Positions 8,791 through 17,452 are shown, counted from the first letter of the stretch. The stretch is 64,000 nt of DNA from Nocardia sp. BMG111209 (GCF_000381925.1 NZ_KB907307.1:682001-746000), one strand, 5' to 3'. The notes: generated by a model not told the origin, from the letters alone. Numbers and translations are program-made.

Positions 8791-8821
8791 CTGGTCCGCG
8801 CGCCTGCGGCGCGCGGACCAG
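8791..8821. terminator. Strong hairpin at the end of the IS1380-family element
   Basis: CTGGTCCGCGCGCC (8791-8804), a TGC loop, and a perfect 14-bp complement (8808-8821) lie 83 bp past the transposase stop. It has no T-run on the minus strand. It may end transposase transcription or shield the element from outside reading. Confidence 0.6.
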
Positions 8822-8903
8822 CGGGTTTCGGGCGTGGGGTAGCCGCTGGCCTGGCCAGCTTTTCCACGTGAGTCCTCGGTTCGGGCCCGTCGGGCGGGGA
8901 TGG

Positions 8904-10355
8904 TCAGATGCTGTCGGGTTGTGGTGGTGTGTAACCGATTGTGTTGTGCCACAACGTGAGCCATGCGTCCGCCCAGGGCCAGCAGCGGGGCAGGTGCAGG
9001 ATGGGACGCCGTTGAGGGCGAGCGAGCCGGGCGGGGATGGTGATGATTTTGCGGCGCAGGGTCGATCCGCGGGCCCGGCCGAGTCGGCCACCGGCCAGTA
9101 TTCCGGCGGTGCGCAGCAGGTTGTGGGCGATCGCGGCGCACAGGACCCAGGCGAAGTTGGCGCCGAATTTCCCGGACGGAATGTGAGCCAGTGGCCCGTC
9201 GATCAGGTCGGCGAACACGGTTTCGATGATGGCGTGTTTGCGGTGGGTGATGTCGGCATCGGCGACGGGCTCGGTGGAGTTGGTGAAGAACGGGTGATAC
9301 CGCCAGACCGGGAACAGGGCATCGGGGTATCGGGCGTCTTTCACCCGGCGCACGATCAGCCTCGCGGTGGTCCGGTCTTTCGTGGAAGCGAAAGCGGTAT
9401 AAGAGATTTCGGCGACCTCGGCGTCGGAGATCCACTCACCGGTATCGGGATCACGCACGGCACCGGGATACCGCACCGGAGTCCATTGGTCTTCGCCGAT
9501 CGCGGTGATCGCGGCGTTGACCGCCGAATTCTTGGTCAGTACCAGCGAGAACTGTGCCCCGGCGCGCAACGCGGCGCACACGACTTTGCGGGTGCCGTAT
9601 GCGGAGTCCCCACGCACCAGCACGATGCCGGTGGCGCGGGCGGCACGAGCGGTGCCGATCGCGGCGGTAACCATCGATGCGGCACCTTTGCCCGAGCCGG
9701 TCTTACCTGCGCGTAGCCGTATCCCGGCGATCACCGGTGCCGCCAGGTCGGTGCTGATCGTGGTTGCCAGGGGTGAAAGTCCTTTGCGGAGAACCTTTTT
9801 CCCAGCAATCTTCGTGTGCCCGTACGACGCGCCCTGCTTCTGGTGGCCATAGACCGGGCGCAGCAGCGAATCGATATCGACGAAGGTCCGCACAGCCGCA
9901 CCGGGCAACAGATCCGCGCGCGCGGTCAAGGCCAGCAGATGCTCGCGCATCACCGACTCCAACTGCTTGGCGTGACCGAATGTGAACTCCCGCAACAGAG
10001 TCCCGACCGTCGAGGGCGCATACACGCCACTGAACAGCGTCTTGCACCCGCCGCTGCGCAGCAGACCGATATCGTCGATGCTGTCCGCACCCGCACACAT
10101 CCCGGCGATCAACGTGGCCAGTTTCGGTGCCGGGTTCACCGACCCGGACTTGACTCGTGGCGCGTCGATGGCAATTTTCTCGGTCAACAGCCTGGTCAGA
10201 CCCGTCTGCTCGGCCAGGGTCATCACCGGAACCAACCCCGCCACCGACACGAGGCCATCATCATCGAACCTCGCCGAGGACTCGGCGAACCTGTGGAACA
10301 ATCGCACTGAAAGTGTCTTTCGGAACTTGTCTTGGTTGTTGTGTGGTAACTCCAA
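8904..10355 (-). CDS. IS1380-family transposase
   Basis: This 483-aa, full-length DDE transposase is the only gene of the element. VDIDSLLRPVYGHQKQGA holds the first catalytic Asp, VLVRGDSAYGTRKV the second, and HAIIETVFADLIDGPLAHIPSG the Glu with the downstream signature of this family. No frameshift or premature stop is visible, so the copy may be functional. Confidence 0.92.
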   Translation of the reverse strand: MELPHNNQDKFRKTLSVRLFHRFAESSARFDDDGLVSVAGLVPVMTLAEQTGLTRLLTEKIAIDAPRVKSGSVNPAPKLATLIAGMCAGADSIDDIGLLRSGGCKTLFSGVYAPSTVGTLLREFTFGHAKQLESVMREHLLALTARADLLPGAAVRTFVDIDSLLRPVYGHQKQGASYGHTKIAGKKVLRKGLSPLATTISTDLAAPVIAGIRLRAGKTGSGKGAASMVTAAIGTARAARATGIVLVRGDSAYGTRKVVCAALRAGAQFSLVLTKNSAVNAAITAIGEDQWTPVRYPGAVRDPDTGEWISDAEVAEISYTAFASTKDRTTARLIVRRVKDARYPDALFPVWRYHPFFTNSTEPVADADITHRKHAIIETVFADLIDGPLAHIPSGKFGANFAWVLCAAIAHNLLRTAGILAGGRLGRARGSTLRRKIITIPARLARPQRRPILHLPRCWPWADAWLTLWHNTIGYTPPQPDSI

Positions 10356-10553
10356 TCATCCCAGGTCAGAAGGCACTTTCTTCATTTCGACACACCCAAA
10401 TACACCGAATTCATCGGTGGATTCAGGCTAAACGCTCCCGGAACCCGAGGTGTTTTCGTACATCGACGTAACGCGCCACGCCCGCCGTTTTGTTGATACC
10501 GTATGTCCCGCTTCGTGTTTCGATCGGAGCCATTGGGGAGTATTGGGAGACAA

Positions 10554-10814
10554 GTGTTCAAGAAAGCTATCACTACGGCCACGCTGGCCGCGATGGTCAC
10601 CCTCGGTACGGCGGGGATCGCCAGCGCTGAAAGCACATCCGTCGACACCGGTTCCGCGGGTTCCCGGCCGGCGCCCGGAACCCGGCAGCACGATGACTTC
10701 CTTCTACCCCGCGAATGCGAGAACCAACGCAGCGAGGTCATTGCCGACGGGGCTCGATACGCCACCTGTACCGAGGGCAGCGGGGGCTATGACGTACTGA
10801 CCGTCATCTGGTGA
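10554..10814 (+). CDS. Small secreted protein, unknown function
   Basis: I choose GTG 10554 (86 aa), preceded by GGGAG at 4 nt, over the in-frame ATG 10503, because it gives a compact signal peptide (MFKKAITTATLAAMVTLGTAGIASA, cleavage after ASA). The mature part is about 60 residues and polar, with two Cys (in RECENQ and ATCTEG) that could form a disulfide. A strong terminator follows. No family is recognised. It lies 122 bp from the IS1380 end, so its original promoter region may be altered by that insertion. Confidence 0.65.
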   Translation: MFKKAITTATLAAMVTLGTAGIASAESTSVDTGSAGSRPAPGTRQHDDFLLPRECENQRSEVIADGARYATCTEGSGGYDVLTVIW

Positions 10815-10838
10815 TACACCGGCGTGTTTGATCTCCTG

Positions 10839-10882
10839 CCACGAACATCGTCACTCCAGGACCCTGGGGACGATGTTCGTGG
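10839..10882 (+). terminator. Terminator hairpin after the small secreted protein gene
   Basis: CCACGAACATCGTC (10839-10852) pairs perfectly with 10869-10882. The 16-nt loop can itself fold (CCAGG/CCTGG). GGTTTAGGG follows, so the T-run is weak. Confidence 0.7.
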
Positions 10883-11260
10883 TTTAGGGCTACGCACTGG
10901 GACGCATGGCCGTATCCACTCGGCCTCAATGCCACCCAATGGTGGTCGTCGGGTTATGAGCTCAGGCTTGCCCATGTATGCGCAAGCCGCTATATGATAG
11001 CTAATGATGTGCTGCTTTAGGCTCTGCGTCATCGTATGGCAGCGCTGGCTGGGTGGGGCAGCTCGGCCCGCGAGGCCGATCCCACGGTTAGCAATGGATC
11101 GACTTCGTATTCTACCTGTTCAAAACGGTGCATCAGCTCCTTCGTGATACGCATGCATGCCGCACATCAATCCCGGTGCCGCTTTGCCACGCCCGCGGAC
11201 CTCTGATTAACTGTTTGTGCGCTACGCGAGTTTCCGTGGCCGTGACAGGGGTTGCTTCGG
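10883..11260. other. Gene-free stretch before the split peptidase gene
   Basis: This 378-bp stretch has locally AT-rich patches (for example CTATATGATAGCTAATGATG near 10990-11010). No ORF in it has convincing coding composition. It should contain the promoter of the split ImmA/IrrE-type gene. Confidence 0.4.
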
Positions 11261-11505
11261 ATGGATGACTCGACACAGCGAGTGATGATGGCGCGTGAGC
11301 TGGTGATGTGGCTCGTGCCGTCGCCGTGGGACCGTACCCGGTTTCTGGCGGGCTTGGGGGCTTGGCGGGGGCGGCCGATCGAACTGATGCCGGTCGATTC
11401 GACGCTGCTGCCGGGAACGCTGGACTTGGGCCGGGGAACGCCGTGTGGACCGTTCCCGGTTTGGTGGACACGAGGGTCGAAGCTGCCCGGTAGGACGGGA
11501 GTTCG

Positions 11506-11805
11506 GTGTTGGGATCGACGCGGCGTAGGTTTACTGATGAGTACAGGGCTCAGGCGGTAGGATTCGTCCGGGATGAAGGTCGGCCGGTGGCTGAGGTGGC
11601 GCGGAATATCGGTGTCCACGAGATGACGTTGAGGAATTGGTTGAAGAAGGCGAAGGAATCCGGTGGCGGTGATTCCGCTGATCGGGATTTGACCGACTCG
11701 GAGCGGGCCGAGTTGGAGCGTTTGCGTGCGGAGAACGCGGAGCTGAAGATGCAGGTCGCGTTCGCAAAAAAAGTTGCGACCTGGTTCGCGAAAGACCAGC
11801 GGTAA
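11506..11805 (+). CDS. IS3-family transposase OrfA (second copy)
   Basis: This 99-aa OrfA has the HTH (RRRFTDEYRAQAVGFV, then IGVHEMTLRNWLKKA) and zipper (LERLRAENAELKMQVAF). The run AAAAAAAG at 11766-11773 is a classic -1 slippery site. Shifting there enters the OrfB frame and produces the OrfAB fusion transposase. Confidence 0.9.
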   Translation: MLGSTRRRFTDEYRAQAVGFVRDEGRPVAEVARNIGVHEMTLRNWLKKAKESGGGDSADRDLTDSERAELERLRAENAELKMQVAFAKKVATWFAKDQR

Positions 11806-11858
11806 AGTTCGCTGCGATCGCGGGCTGGGTCGAGTCCGGGGATTTCGGTGTCGAATTC

Positions 11859-12689
11859 ATGTGCCGGGAACTGGGTGTTTCCCGGTCGGGGTATTACGCG
11901 TGGCGTGGCCGGGCCGTGTCCGGCCGGGACCGGGAGGATGTCACGCTGACCGGGCTGATCGCGGCGATGTTCGAGAAGCTGCGCGGTAATCCGGGTGTGC
12001 GCCGGATCCATGCCGGCCTGGCGGTGGCGGGGTGGCGGGTGTCACGTAAGCGGGTGTGGCGGTTGATGCGGGCCGCGGGCCTGCAAGGACGACATCCGAA
12101 GTCGTTCCGGCGGACCACGATTGCGGGTACGCGACCGGTCGGCGCGCCGGATCTGATCGGCCGGGACTTCGCTACCGGGGGCGGTGCGGGCCGGCGCTGG
12201 TGTGGCGACATCACGTATGTGAAGACCTGGTCCGGGTGGGCGTACATGGCCACGGTGATCGATGTACACGACCGGTCGGTGATCGGGTGGGCCGTGGCGG
12301 ATCATATGCGTACAAGCCTGGTTTTGGAGGCCCTGGATATGGCGCTCGGGCGTCGCCGGCCGGAGCCGGGTATCATTTTTCACAGCGACCGGGGAGCGCA
12401 ATATACCTCACGAGAGTTCGACCGGTATTGCCGCCGGAACGGTATCCGCCGTTCCCTCGGTCGGACTGGATCTTGTTTCGATAATGCCGTATCGGAATCA
12501 CTGTTCGCGACCTACAAGAAAGAGCTGATCCATACCCGTCCGTGGCCGACGGTCGAGGTTCTCCGGAAGGCGACGTTCGGCTGGATCGAGAACTACTACA
12601 ACGTTCAGCGCAGGCATTCAGCTCTCAACTATTTGACACCAATGGAATATGCGTTAGGATTCAGGGAAATCAGTCAGATCGCGGCTTGA
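11859..12689 (+). CDS. IS3-family transposase OrfB (second copy)
   Basis: From ATG 11859 this is 276 aa, but the frame is open and homologous back to the slippery run (KFAAIAGWVESGDFGVEF), so the active product is the OrfAB fusion. It shows the HTH_21 region (GVRRIHAGLAVAGWRVSRKR) and the rve core with DITYVKTWSGWAYMATVID, HSDRGAQYTSREF and the Glu in NAVSESLFATYKKE, ending NYLTPMEYALGF. It is intact, so the element may be mobile. Confidence 0.9.
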   Translation: MCRELGVSRSGYYAWRGRAVSGRDREDVTLTGLIAAMFEKLRGNPGVRRIHAGLAVAGWRVSRKRVWRLMRAAGLQGRHPKSFRRTTIAGTRPVGAPDLIGRDFATGGGAGRRWCGDITYVKTWSGWAYMATVIDVHDRSVIGWAVADHMRTSLVLEALDMALGRRRPEPGIIFHSDRGAQYTSREFDRYCRRNGIRRSLGRTGSCFDNAVSESLFATYKKELIHTRPWPTVEVLRKATFGWIENYYNVQRRHSALNYLTPMEYALGFREISQIAA

Positions 12690-13037
12690 TCCGGTGTCCA
12701 TTCAACCGGGAACACTCCAGTGCGGGCTGTGGCTGGATTGCGTGGATGTCGATGTGATTGCCTATGACGCGGGTACGACGGACTTCCACATCGACCAGAT
12801 CATCGCCCATGAAGTCGGACACATGGTGCTCGATCATGATGCTGGTGTGTCTGGCCTGGCCGGCCTGCAACGGCTTCTGCCGGACCTGGATCCAGCACTG
12901 ATCCGTCGTGTTCTGGGGCGAAGCGAGTTTCGCGACGACCAGGAGGACGAGGCAGAACAGTTCGGTGATCTGCTGTTGTCCGGAGTATCGCGCTGGCGTA
13001 TATCGCGGCCGATGCGCTCGTTCTGGGGTGGTGACTG

Positions 13038-14201
13038 GTGACGTCTTCGGCGCCGCAGCCGATCGCCTGGTTGATCATCGGATTCGGTGCTGTCGCGGCC
13101 ATGCTGCGGCTGGTGCTGCTGTACGGCCGTGCCCGGCCGAGCGAGCGTCAGGTGACCTATGCCCTGATCTGTGCGGTGACCGCTGCCATGCTGCGTGAGC
13201 AGGCCGTGCAACGTGGGCTGGCCGAGGCCGGCCTCCTCAGTATCGGCTTCACCCGACAGCTCGGCACTACGTTCATCGTGCTCACGTTCGCTCCGTTGGT
13301 TGTGCTGACGGCGTCGTGGTCGGAGCGGTGGTCGGAGCACGGACGGATCGGCTATCGGCGGATGAGCACGACCATCTGGGCCGCGGCCGGGGTGTCGATT
13401 GTGTCGATGTTGTTCTGCGGGTCCTATGCGCGCGGTCTCGGGCAATACATCGACCGCACCGAGGGGTGGCAGACGGTGGTGTATTTCGCATTCTTCTCGC
13501 TGTGGTGCGCAGCGACGGGCGCGCTGATCGTGTCGGCCAGCCTGCGCGAAATACGGGCAGGCCACTTGCGGCCGTCTCATCGATTGACCTATGCGGTGAT
13601 CGTGCTCGTCGGCGGGTGGGCGCTCGAAGAAGCAGTATCGATCTTCGTCAGCGCCGTGTGCGCCGCGACCGGGACCGGGCAGGTTTTCGTGGACTTCCGG
13701 TTCCACGCCAACGAGAACAACTTCGTGTACATGGTCGGGTTGGGCGCGCTGGCCGCGGCGGCCCGGGTGGGCACCGAAATCGTGCGATGGCTAGGTGCGG
13801 ATCCCGCATCACGAACCGTCCGGCAGATGACGCCGATGTGGCGTGATCTTGTCACGGTCTGCGTAGAGATTCCGCGGCCGTCGCACACCGACCCGGACCC
13901 GGATCCACGGCGGCGCATGCACCGCATGACGGTGGAGATCCGCGATGCGCTATTGGTGCTCGGCCGCTTTGCGGCTCCGATACCGGCGGATGTACCCAGG
14001 CCGGCCGCAGAAGCCGTCCAGATCGCGCGGGCTCTGCATCTCAAGGCCGAAGGAGCCGAACCGGGCCCGTACGTCCGATTACAAGCTTCCGCACCCGGCC
14101 GCGACATCATCGACGAAACCCGTACGCTGCGCCGCATCGCACGGCACTGGAAACATGCAGACATCTATCTGGGCAGCCCCCAATTGGACGGAGCGAGATG
14201 A
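13038..14201 (+). CDS. Seven-TM membrane protein, MAB_1171c-like
   Basis: This 387-aa protein starts at a GTG overlapping the peptidase stop. The N-terminal ~240 residues contain about seven hydrophobic helices (for example WLIIGFGAVAAMLRLVLLY, TIWAAAGVSIVSMLF, FVYMVGLGALAAAARVGTEI). The C-terminal ~140 residues are cytoplasmic and carry TPMWRDLVTVCVEIPR and HRMTVEIRDALLVLGRF, the signature I associate with the actinobacterial 'MAB_1171c putative transporter' family (DUF6545). No transport has been shown for that family. Members regularly sit next to ImmA/IrrE peptidases, XRE regulators and P450s, exactly as here. Its stop overlaps the P450 start (ATGA), so the two are translationally coupled. 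Confidence 0.75.
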   Translation: MTSSAPQPIAWLIIGFGAVAAMLRLVLLYGRARPSERQVTYALICAVTAAMLREQAVQRGLAEAGLLSIGFTRQLGTTFIVLTFAPLVVLTASWSERWSEHGRIGYRRMSTTIWAAAGVSIVSMLFCGSYARGLGQYIDRTEGWQTVVYFAFFSLWCAATGALIVSASLREIRAGHLRPSHRLTYAVIVLVGGWALEEAVSIFVSAVCAATGTGQVFVDFRFHANENNFVYMVGLGALAAAARVGTEIVRWLGADPASRTVRQMTPMWRDLVTVCVEIPRPSHTDPDPDPRRRMHRMTVEIRDALLVLGRFAAPIPADVPRPAAEAVQIARALHLKAEGAEPGPYVRLQASAPGRDIIDETRTLRRIARHWKHADIYLGSPQLDGAR

Positions 14202-15604
14202 CCACCAACTCCTCGACCGAGAGGCCCATTCGGGCCGCCGACCGGGAGCTACCGCACCCGCCGTTCCGGTTGCCGGTTCTCGGCGATGTGTGGGATCTGC
14301 ATGTCACCGACAGCAGCCAATGGGGAATGCGCGGTGCGCAGCAGTACGGGGGCATCTACGAACGCAACATCTTCGGCGCCCGCGTGACCTATGTGTCCGA
14401 TCCGGACCTGCTGACCGAGATCAACGACGACAAGCTCTGGGCGAAGTTCCTCGGCGTCCCGATCGGAACGCTGCGGTCGGTGGCCGGTGACGGCCTGTTC
14501 ACCGCGCACAACAGCGAACCCAACTGGCGCAAAGCGCACGAGATTCTGGCCCCGAGCTTCACCGCTGCCGCCATGCGCGGCTACCACGCCACCATGCAGG
14601 CGTGCGCGAACGAGCTGATCGAGTACTGGGCCGATCGCTCCGGGCAGTGGATCGATGTGCCCAGCGACACCAACAAGGTGGCGCTGGAGGTGATCGGCCG
14701 GGCCGGTTTCGGCTACGAGTTCGGTTCGTTCACCCGCACCGACGAGCATCCGCTGGTGGCCGCGATGCTGCGCATCCTCACCTACATCAATCGGTCCGCG
14801 TATTCACATCCGCTCGTCGAGCGCACGGTCTTCCGGCAGCAGCGGGCCCAGCATCTCGCGGACCTCAGGTTCGTCAACACCGAGGTCGACGCGGTCATCG
14901 CGCAGCGTCAGAGCGAGGGCGCCGGAGGTCACGGGGATCTGCTCGACCGGATGCTCACGGTCTCCGATCCCGAGACCGGCGAGTGCCTGGACGCGACGAA
15001 CATCCGCCACCAGATCCTGACGTTCCTCGCCGCCGGCCACGAGACATCAGCGGGGGTGCTCGCATTCGCACTCCACTACTTGTCCCGGTCGCCGGAGATC
15101 GCGGAACAGGCCCGCCGCGAAATCGCCGAGGTGTGGACTGGAGAAGACCTCACCTACGAGCAGGTCGGCAAACTCCGGCTTGTCCGACGCATCATCGACG
15201 AGTCACTGAGGCTGTGGCCGACGGCGCCCGGTTATTTCCGTAAAGCCAAGCAGGACACCATGCTTGCCGACCGCTATCCGTTCGAGAAGGGCGAGTGGGT
15301 GTTCGTGGTCCTACTCCAACTGCATCGGCATCCATCCTGGGGAGGAGATCCTGAGACGTTCGATCCGGATCGCTTCCTGCCGGAACGCGTCAAGGCACGC
15401 CACCCCGAGCTCTACAGGCCGTTCGGAGTCGGGATGCGTGGATGCATCGGCCGTCAGTTCGCCTACCACGAACTGCAATTGGTCCTCGCGACGATCCTCC
15501 GGAACTTCGACCTGACACCGGATCCAGCCTACCAACTGAAGGTGAAGGAAACGATCACGTTGAAGCCGGAAGGGTTACGCCTCAAGCTTTCCCGGCGCGA
15601 TTAG
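14198..15604 (+). CDS. Cytochrome P450, CYP102-like heme domain without reductase
   Basis: The product is 468 aa. The I-helix motif AGHETSAG, the K-helix ESLRLWP (ExxR) and the heme loop FGVGMRGCIG with the thiolate ligand at about Cys416 are all present. The C-terminal half closely follows the heme domain of Bacillus P450 BM3 (RLWPTAPGYFRKAKQDT, then ETITLKPEG), a fatty-acid hydroxylase family. No flavin reductase domain is fused, and no ferredoxin or ferredoxin reductase gene is nearby, so electrons must come from elsewhere. Substrate is unknown; a fatty acid or lipid is a reasonable guess from the subfamily. It is the last gene of the peptidase/membrane-protein/P450 row and converges on the HTH gene at 15601 with a 4-nt overlap. 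Confidence 0.9.
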   Translation: MTTNSSTERPIRAADRELPHPPFRLPVLGDVWDLHVTDSSQWGMRGAQQYGGIYERNIFGARVTYVSDPDLLTEINDDKLWAKFLGVPIGTLRSVAGDGLFTAHNSEPNWRKAHEILAPSFTAAAMRGYHATMQACANELIEYWADRSGQWIDVPSDTNKVALEVIGRAGFGYEFGSFTRTDEHPLVAAMLRILTYINRSAYSHPLVERTVFRQQRAQHLADLRFVNTEVDAVIAQRQSEGAGGHGDLLDRMLTVSDPETGECLDATNIRHQILTFLAAGHETSAGVLAFALHYLSRSPEIAEQARREIAEVWTGEDLTYEQVGKLRLVRRIIDESLRLWPTAPGYFRKAKQDTMLADRYPFEKGEWVFVVLLQLHRHPSWGGDPETFDPDRFLPERVKARHPELYRPFGVGMRGCIGRQFAYHELQLVLATILRNFDLTPDPAYQLKVKETITLKPEGLRLKLSRRD

Positions 15605-16002
15605 GAGCTGCCGCGCTGGCGCTCGGTGAGGCTGCGAATCAGGGCCTGTCGGTCGCTGGACGTCGGTGTGCCCCGCAGCCGGACGCGGTTCACCCCCGCG
15701 TCGCGCAGCGCACGCAACAGGTCTAGCTGGGTGTGTAGAGCCAGGACGCGATCCGCGTCGCCGGGATCGGTGAGGTACCAGGGTTCCTGACCGAAGTGCT
15801 CGGCGATCGCGGCCAGCAGCTCCGGCGCCGCATCGCCGATCCGACCCGATCGGATATCGGCCAATACCGTTGCCTGCGTTGTGAAACCGCGGCCTTGCAT
15901 TGCCTCCGCAACGTCTTCGGCGCTGGGCTCGTTGTTCGGGCCGGAGTGCAAGGCCCGGAAGAGCATGTCCGTGCGCTCGGCCAGCGACAATCCCGTACTC
16001 AT
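15601..16002 (-). CDS. Small HTH regulator-like protein
   Basis: The product is 133 aa. Residues about 20-80 (AEDVAEAMQGRGFTTQATVLADIRSG, then ELLAAIAEHFGQEPWYL) follow the lambda-repressor-like HTH pattern seen in EspR-type and 'helix-turn-helix domain-containing' actinobacterial proteins. A C-terminal helical stretch (LDLLRALRDAGVNRV) may dimerise. The start overlaps the upstream XRE gene stop by 4 nt, so both are made from one transcript. With the ImmA/IrrE-type gene nearby, one of the two HTH proteins is a plausible cleavage target. Confidence 0.7.
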   Translation of the reverse strand: MSTGLSLAERTDMLFRALHSGPNNEPSAEDVAEAMQGRGFTTQATVLADIRSGRIGDAAPELLAAIAEHFGQEPWYLTDPGDADRVLALHTQLDLLRALRDAGVNRVRLRGTPTSSDRQALIRSLTERQRGSS

Positions 16003-16631
16003 CGACCGCCCTCCACTCGTGACTCGAACACGGTTCGCAACCGGTCATCGATGGTCACCGGCATCCCGGCCAGCCACCTTCTGTACGCGGCTTCTTCCCA
16101 GTCATCATCGTCGGGGCTGATCGGTCGGTCGAGAAACTCGCCGAGGACAACGACGAGGGGGGCCAGCGCCCCCTGCTGTCGCCGGTTCGCTTCGAGCAGT
16201 TCGGTGACGTACTGCCCGTAAAGCGGCTGGATCGCCACGTTGAGCCGATCCGCGGCGGCCTGCATCAGGGGTGAGTCTGCCTGGGCGAGGTCGGTTATTT
16301 CCCGGGCGACGCGGATCAGCTGACCGATCGCTTCTGCCGGCACCTTGATGGCGGCAGGCCCGACGGCGATGTCGCGGTGTCGACGCTCATCGAGTGGTCT
16401 CGGGATCCCGCCGGCGACGATCGTAGCCGTTGATCCCGCCTCCCATCTGAGGCACACATCGAGCTTGCGCATGGTGTCGGGGCTGACTCGCGTGGCCTCA
16501 CCGCGCTCGATCTTCAACATGGTCGGTTCGGTCGGACCGCCGCTGAGACCGGCCTGCCGCCGACTGATGTCGAGTTGCTTCCGGCGCTCTCGAACGAATC
16601 CGCCGAGACGCTCGGCAGTGGTTCTATCCAC
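15999..16631 (-). CDS. XRE-family transcriptional regulator
   Basis: The product is 210 aa. The N-terminal HTH (residues about 8-60) reads LGGFVRERRKQLDISRRQA, then TEPTMLKIERGEATRVSPDTMRKLDVCL, a clear Cro/C1-type domain. The C-terminal two thirds are helical and contain IRVAREITDLAQADSPLM, with no enzyme motif. It heads a two-gene operon with the smaller HTH gene, convergent with the P450 operon. Known parallels pair XRE repressors with ImmA/IrrE peptidases, but here the peptidase gene is broken, so regulation may be locked in one state. Confidence 0.8.
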   Translation of the reverse strand: MDRTTAERLGGFVRERRKQLDISRRQAGLSGGPTEPTMLKIERGEATRVSPDTMRKLDVCLRWEAGSTATIVAGGIPRPLDERRHRDIAVGPAAIKVPAEAIGQLIRVAREITDLAQADSPLMQAAADRLNVAIQPLYGQYVTELLEANRRQQGALAPLVVVLGEFLDRPISPDDDDWEEAAYRRWLAGMPVTIDDRLRTVFESRVEGGR

Positions 16632-17203
16632 TCCGGATCACACTCCAGCCGATGGCACAGTACGCACGCACAAGCGCAATCATATACACAAGCCTTCGCG
16701 GAGCGGTGACGTAGGCAACGAGCTCGTTGCCGCTCGCACCTCGATCAACATAGCTGCTGATAGGATCTGCACCGCCGTGCGGCCGCTCAAGGTGTCAGTC
16801 TTCGAAGTCGGACTTGATTTGCGTGGTTACTTTCGTATTATTTACGCATGCTAACGGTAGTGGAGGGCCTGAACGGCCGAACGCTCGGCCCCCGCACGGC
16901 CGGAGTCGCTCGCCAGCACGCTGATCGGTGGGCACGAGGCCAGCGAGCGGCGACCGAACCTGCCGTTACGTGTCACTGGCCAACGGGGTCGCGGCCCGCC
17001 GAGCGGACGTCGCTGGAGGCTCGGCGGCATCGCGCGCGATATCGCTGCGCCGTGCGTTTGCGCCGAAACCGGGGATTGCGCCGGGCCACTGGTGTTCTGT
17101 TGTCTCGCCGCCAGAGGCCGCCGCCCGACGGTGAGAGCGGCACACTGCCGCGAAACTTCAAGCGCCACTTCGCAACACACCGCTTCCAGTAATGAAGGAC
17201 ACC
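16632..17203. other. Intergenic region with one promoter-like site, no clear gene
   Basis: This 572-bp stretch separates the XRE gene from the excisionase-like genes. TTGATT (16814-16819), a 16-bp spacer and TATTAT (16836-16841) form a promoter-like pair on the + strand, framed by TGCGT...ACGCA arms. Short ORFs downstream (for example 16848-17192) are Arg-rich and not convincing as proteins. Confidence 0.4.
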
Positions 17204-17452
17204 ATGAACGCGCAAGAAGCCGACGAAACCTGGCTCACCAGCCAGGAACTCGCGGACCGACTCAAGGTCAAAGTCAGCACACTGGACAAGTGGGCTCACA
17301 CCGGGACCGGCCCCACCTACATCAAACCCGGCCGGATCCGCCGGTATGCACTCAGCGAAATCGTCGCCTGGGAGAAAGCTCTCCTGGCCGAAGCCCAGCT
17401 TCGCCGCCGGTTCCCCTCCGTAGCGGTCCGGCCTGCAGGTCGGACCGTCTGA
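17204..17452 (+). CDS. Excisionase/MerR-like HTH protein
   Basis: ATG 17204 (82 aa) is preferred to 17192 because GAAGGA lies directly before it. The sequence WLTSQELADRLKVKVSTLDKWAHTGTGP then YIKPGRIRRYALSEIVAWE is the winged-helix pattern of excisionase-family (HTH_17) proteins, which bend DNA at attachment sites or repress integrase. It is followed after 24 bp by a paralogue with the same architecture and then by the integrase gene, forming an integration module. Confidence 0.82.
   Translation: MNAQEADETWLTSQELADRLKVKVSTLDKWAHTGTGPTYIKPGRIRRYALSEIVAWEKALLAEAQLRRRFPSVAVRPAGRTV

Larger units (their letters stand above)
8764..10427 (-). mobile_element. IS1380-family element abutting the IS5-family element
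   Basis: The 1664-bp element is bounded by CCTGAATCCACTGA at 8764-8777 and the complementary TCGGTGGATTCAGG at 10414-10427 (one mismatch in 14). It is flanked by the 5-bp duplication CTAAA (8759-8763 and 10428-10432). The left copy of that target includes the last base of the IS5-type element and its TAA duplication, so this element inserted after it. Confidence 0.9.
11446..12719 (+). mobile_element. Second IS3-family element, inside the ImmA/IrrE-type gene
   Basis: The 1274-bp element begins TGGACCGTTCCCGGTT and ends with the imperfect complement (AACCGGGAACACTCCA). It has TG...CA termini and a 3-bp GTG duplication (11443-11445 and 12720-12722). It differs clearly in sequence from the IS3 copy at 7345-8641. 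Confidence 0.92.
11261..13041 (+). pseudogene. ImmA/IrrE-type metallopeptidase gene split by an IS3-family insertion
   Basis: The 5' part (11261-11445) encodes MDDSTQRVMMARELVMWLV through LDLGRGTPC. The 3' part (12723-13041) continues GLWLDCVDVDVIAYDAG, then the zinc motif HEVGH in DQIIAHEVGHMVLDHD, and an acidic end. Removing 11446-12722 (the element plus one GTG target copy) fuses the halves in frame to about 167 residues, the usual size of actinobacterial ImmA/IrrE-type proteins. These zinc peptidases typically cleave repressors or act with XRE regulators. The stop overlaps the next gene's start (GTGA at 13038), so the gene headed the operon with the MAB_1171c-like gene and the P450. The catalytic half could still be made from GTG 12694, at the element's edge. 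Confidence 0.85.

Noticed and set aside
13038..15604. P450 with a fused reductase (full P450 BM3-type)
   Set aside because: The frame ends directly after the heme domain and no FMN/FAD reductase sequence follows.
16848..17192. Possible small gene before the excisionase-like genes
   Set aside because: Arg-rich composition, no ribosome site and no family resemblance, despite a promoter-like pair upstream.
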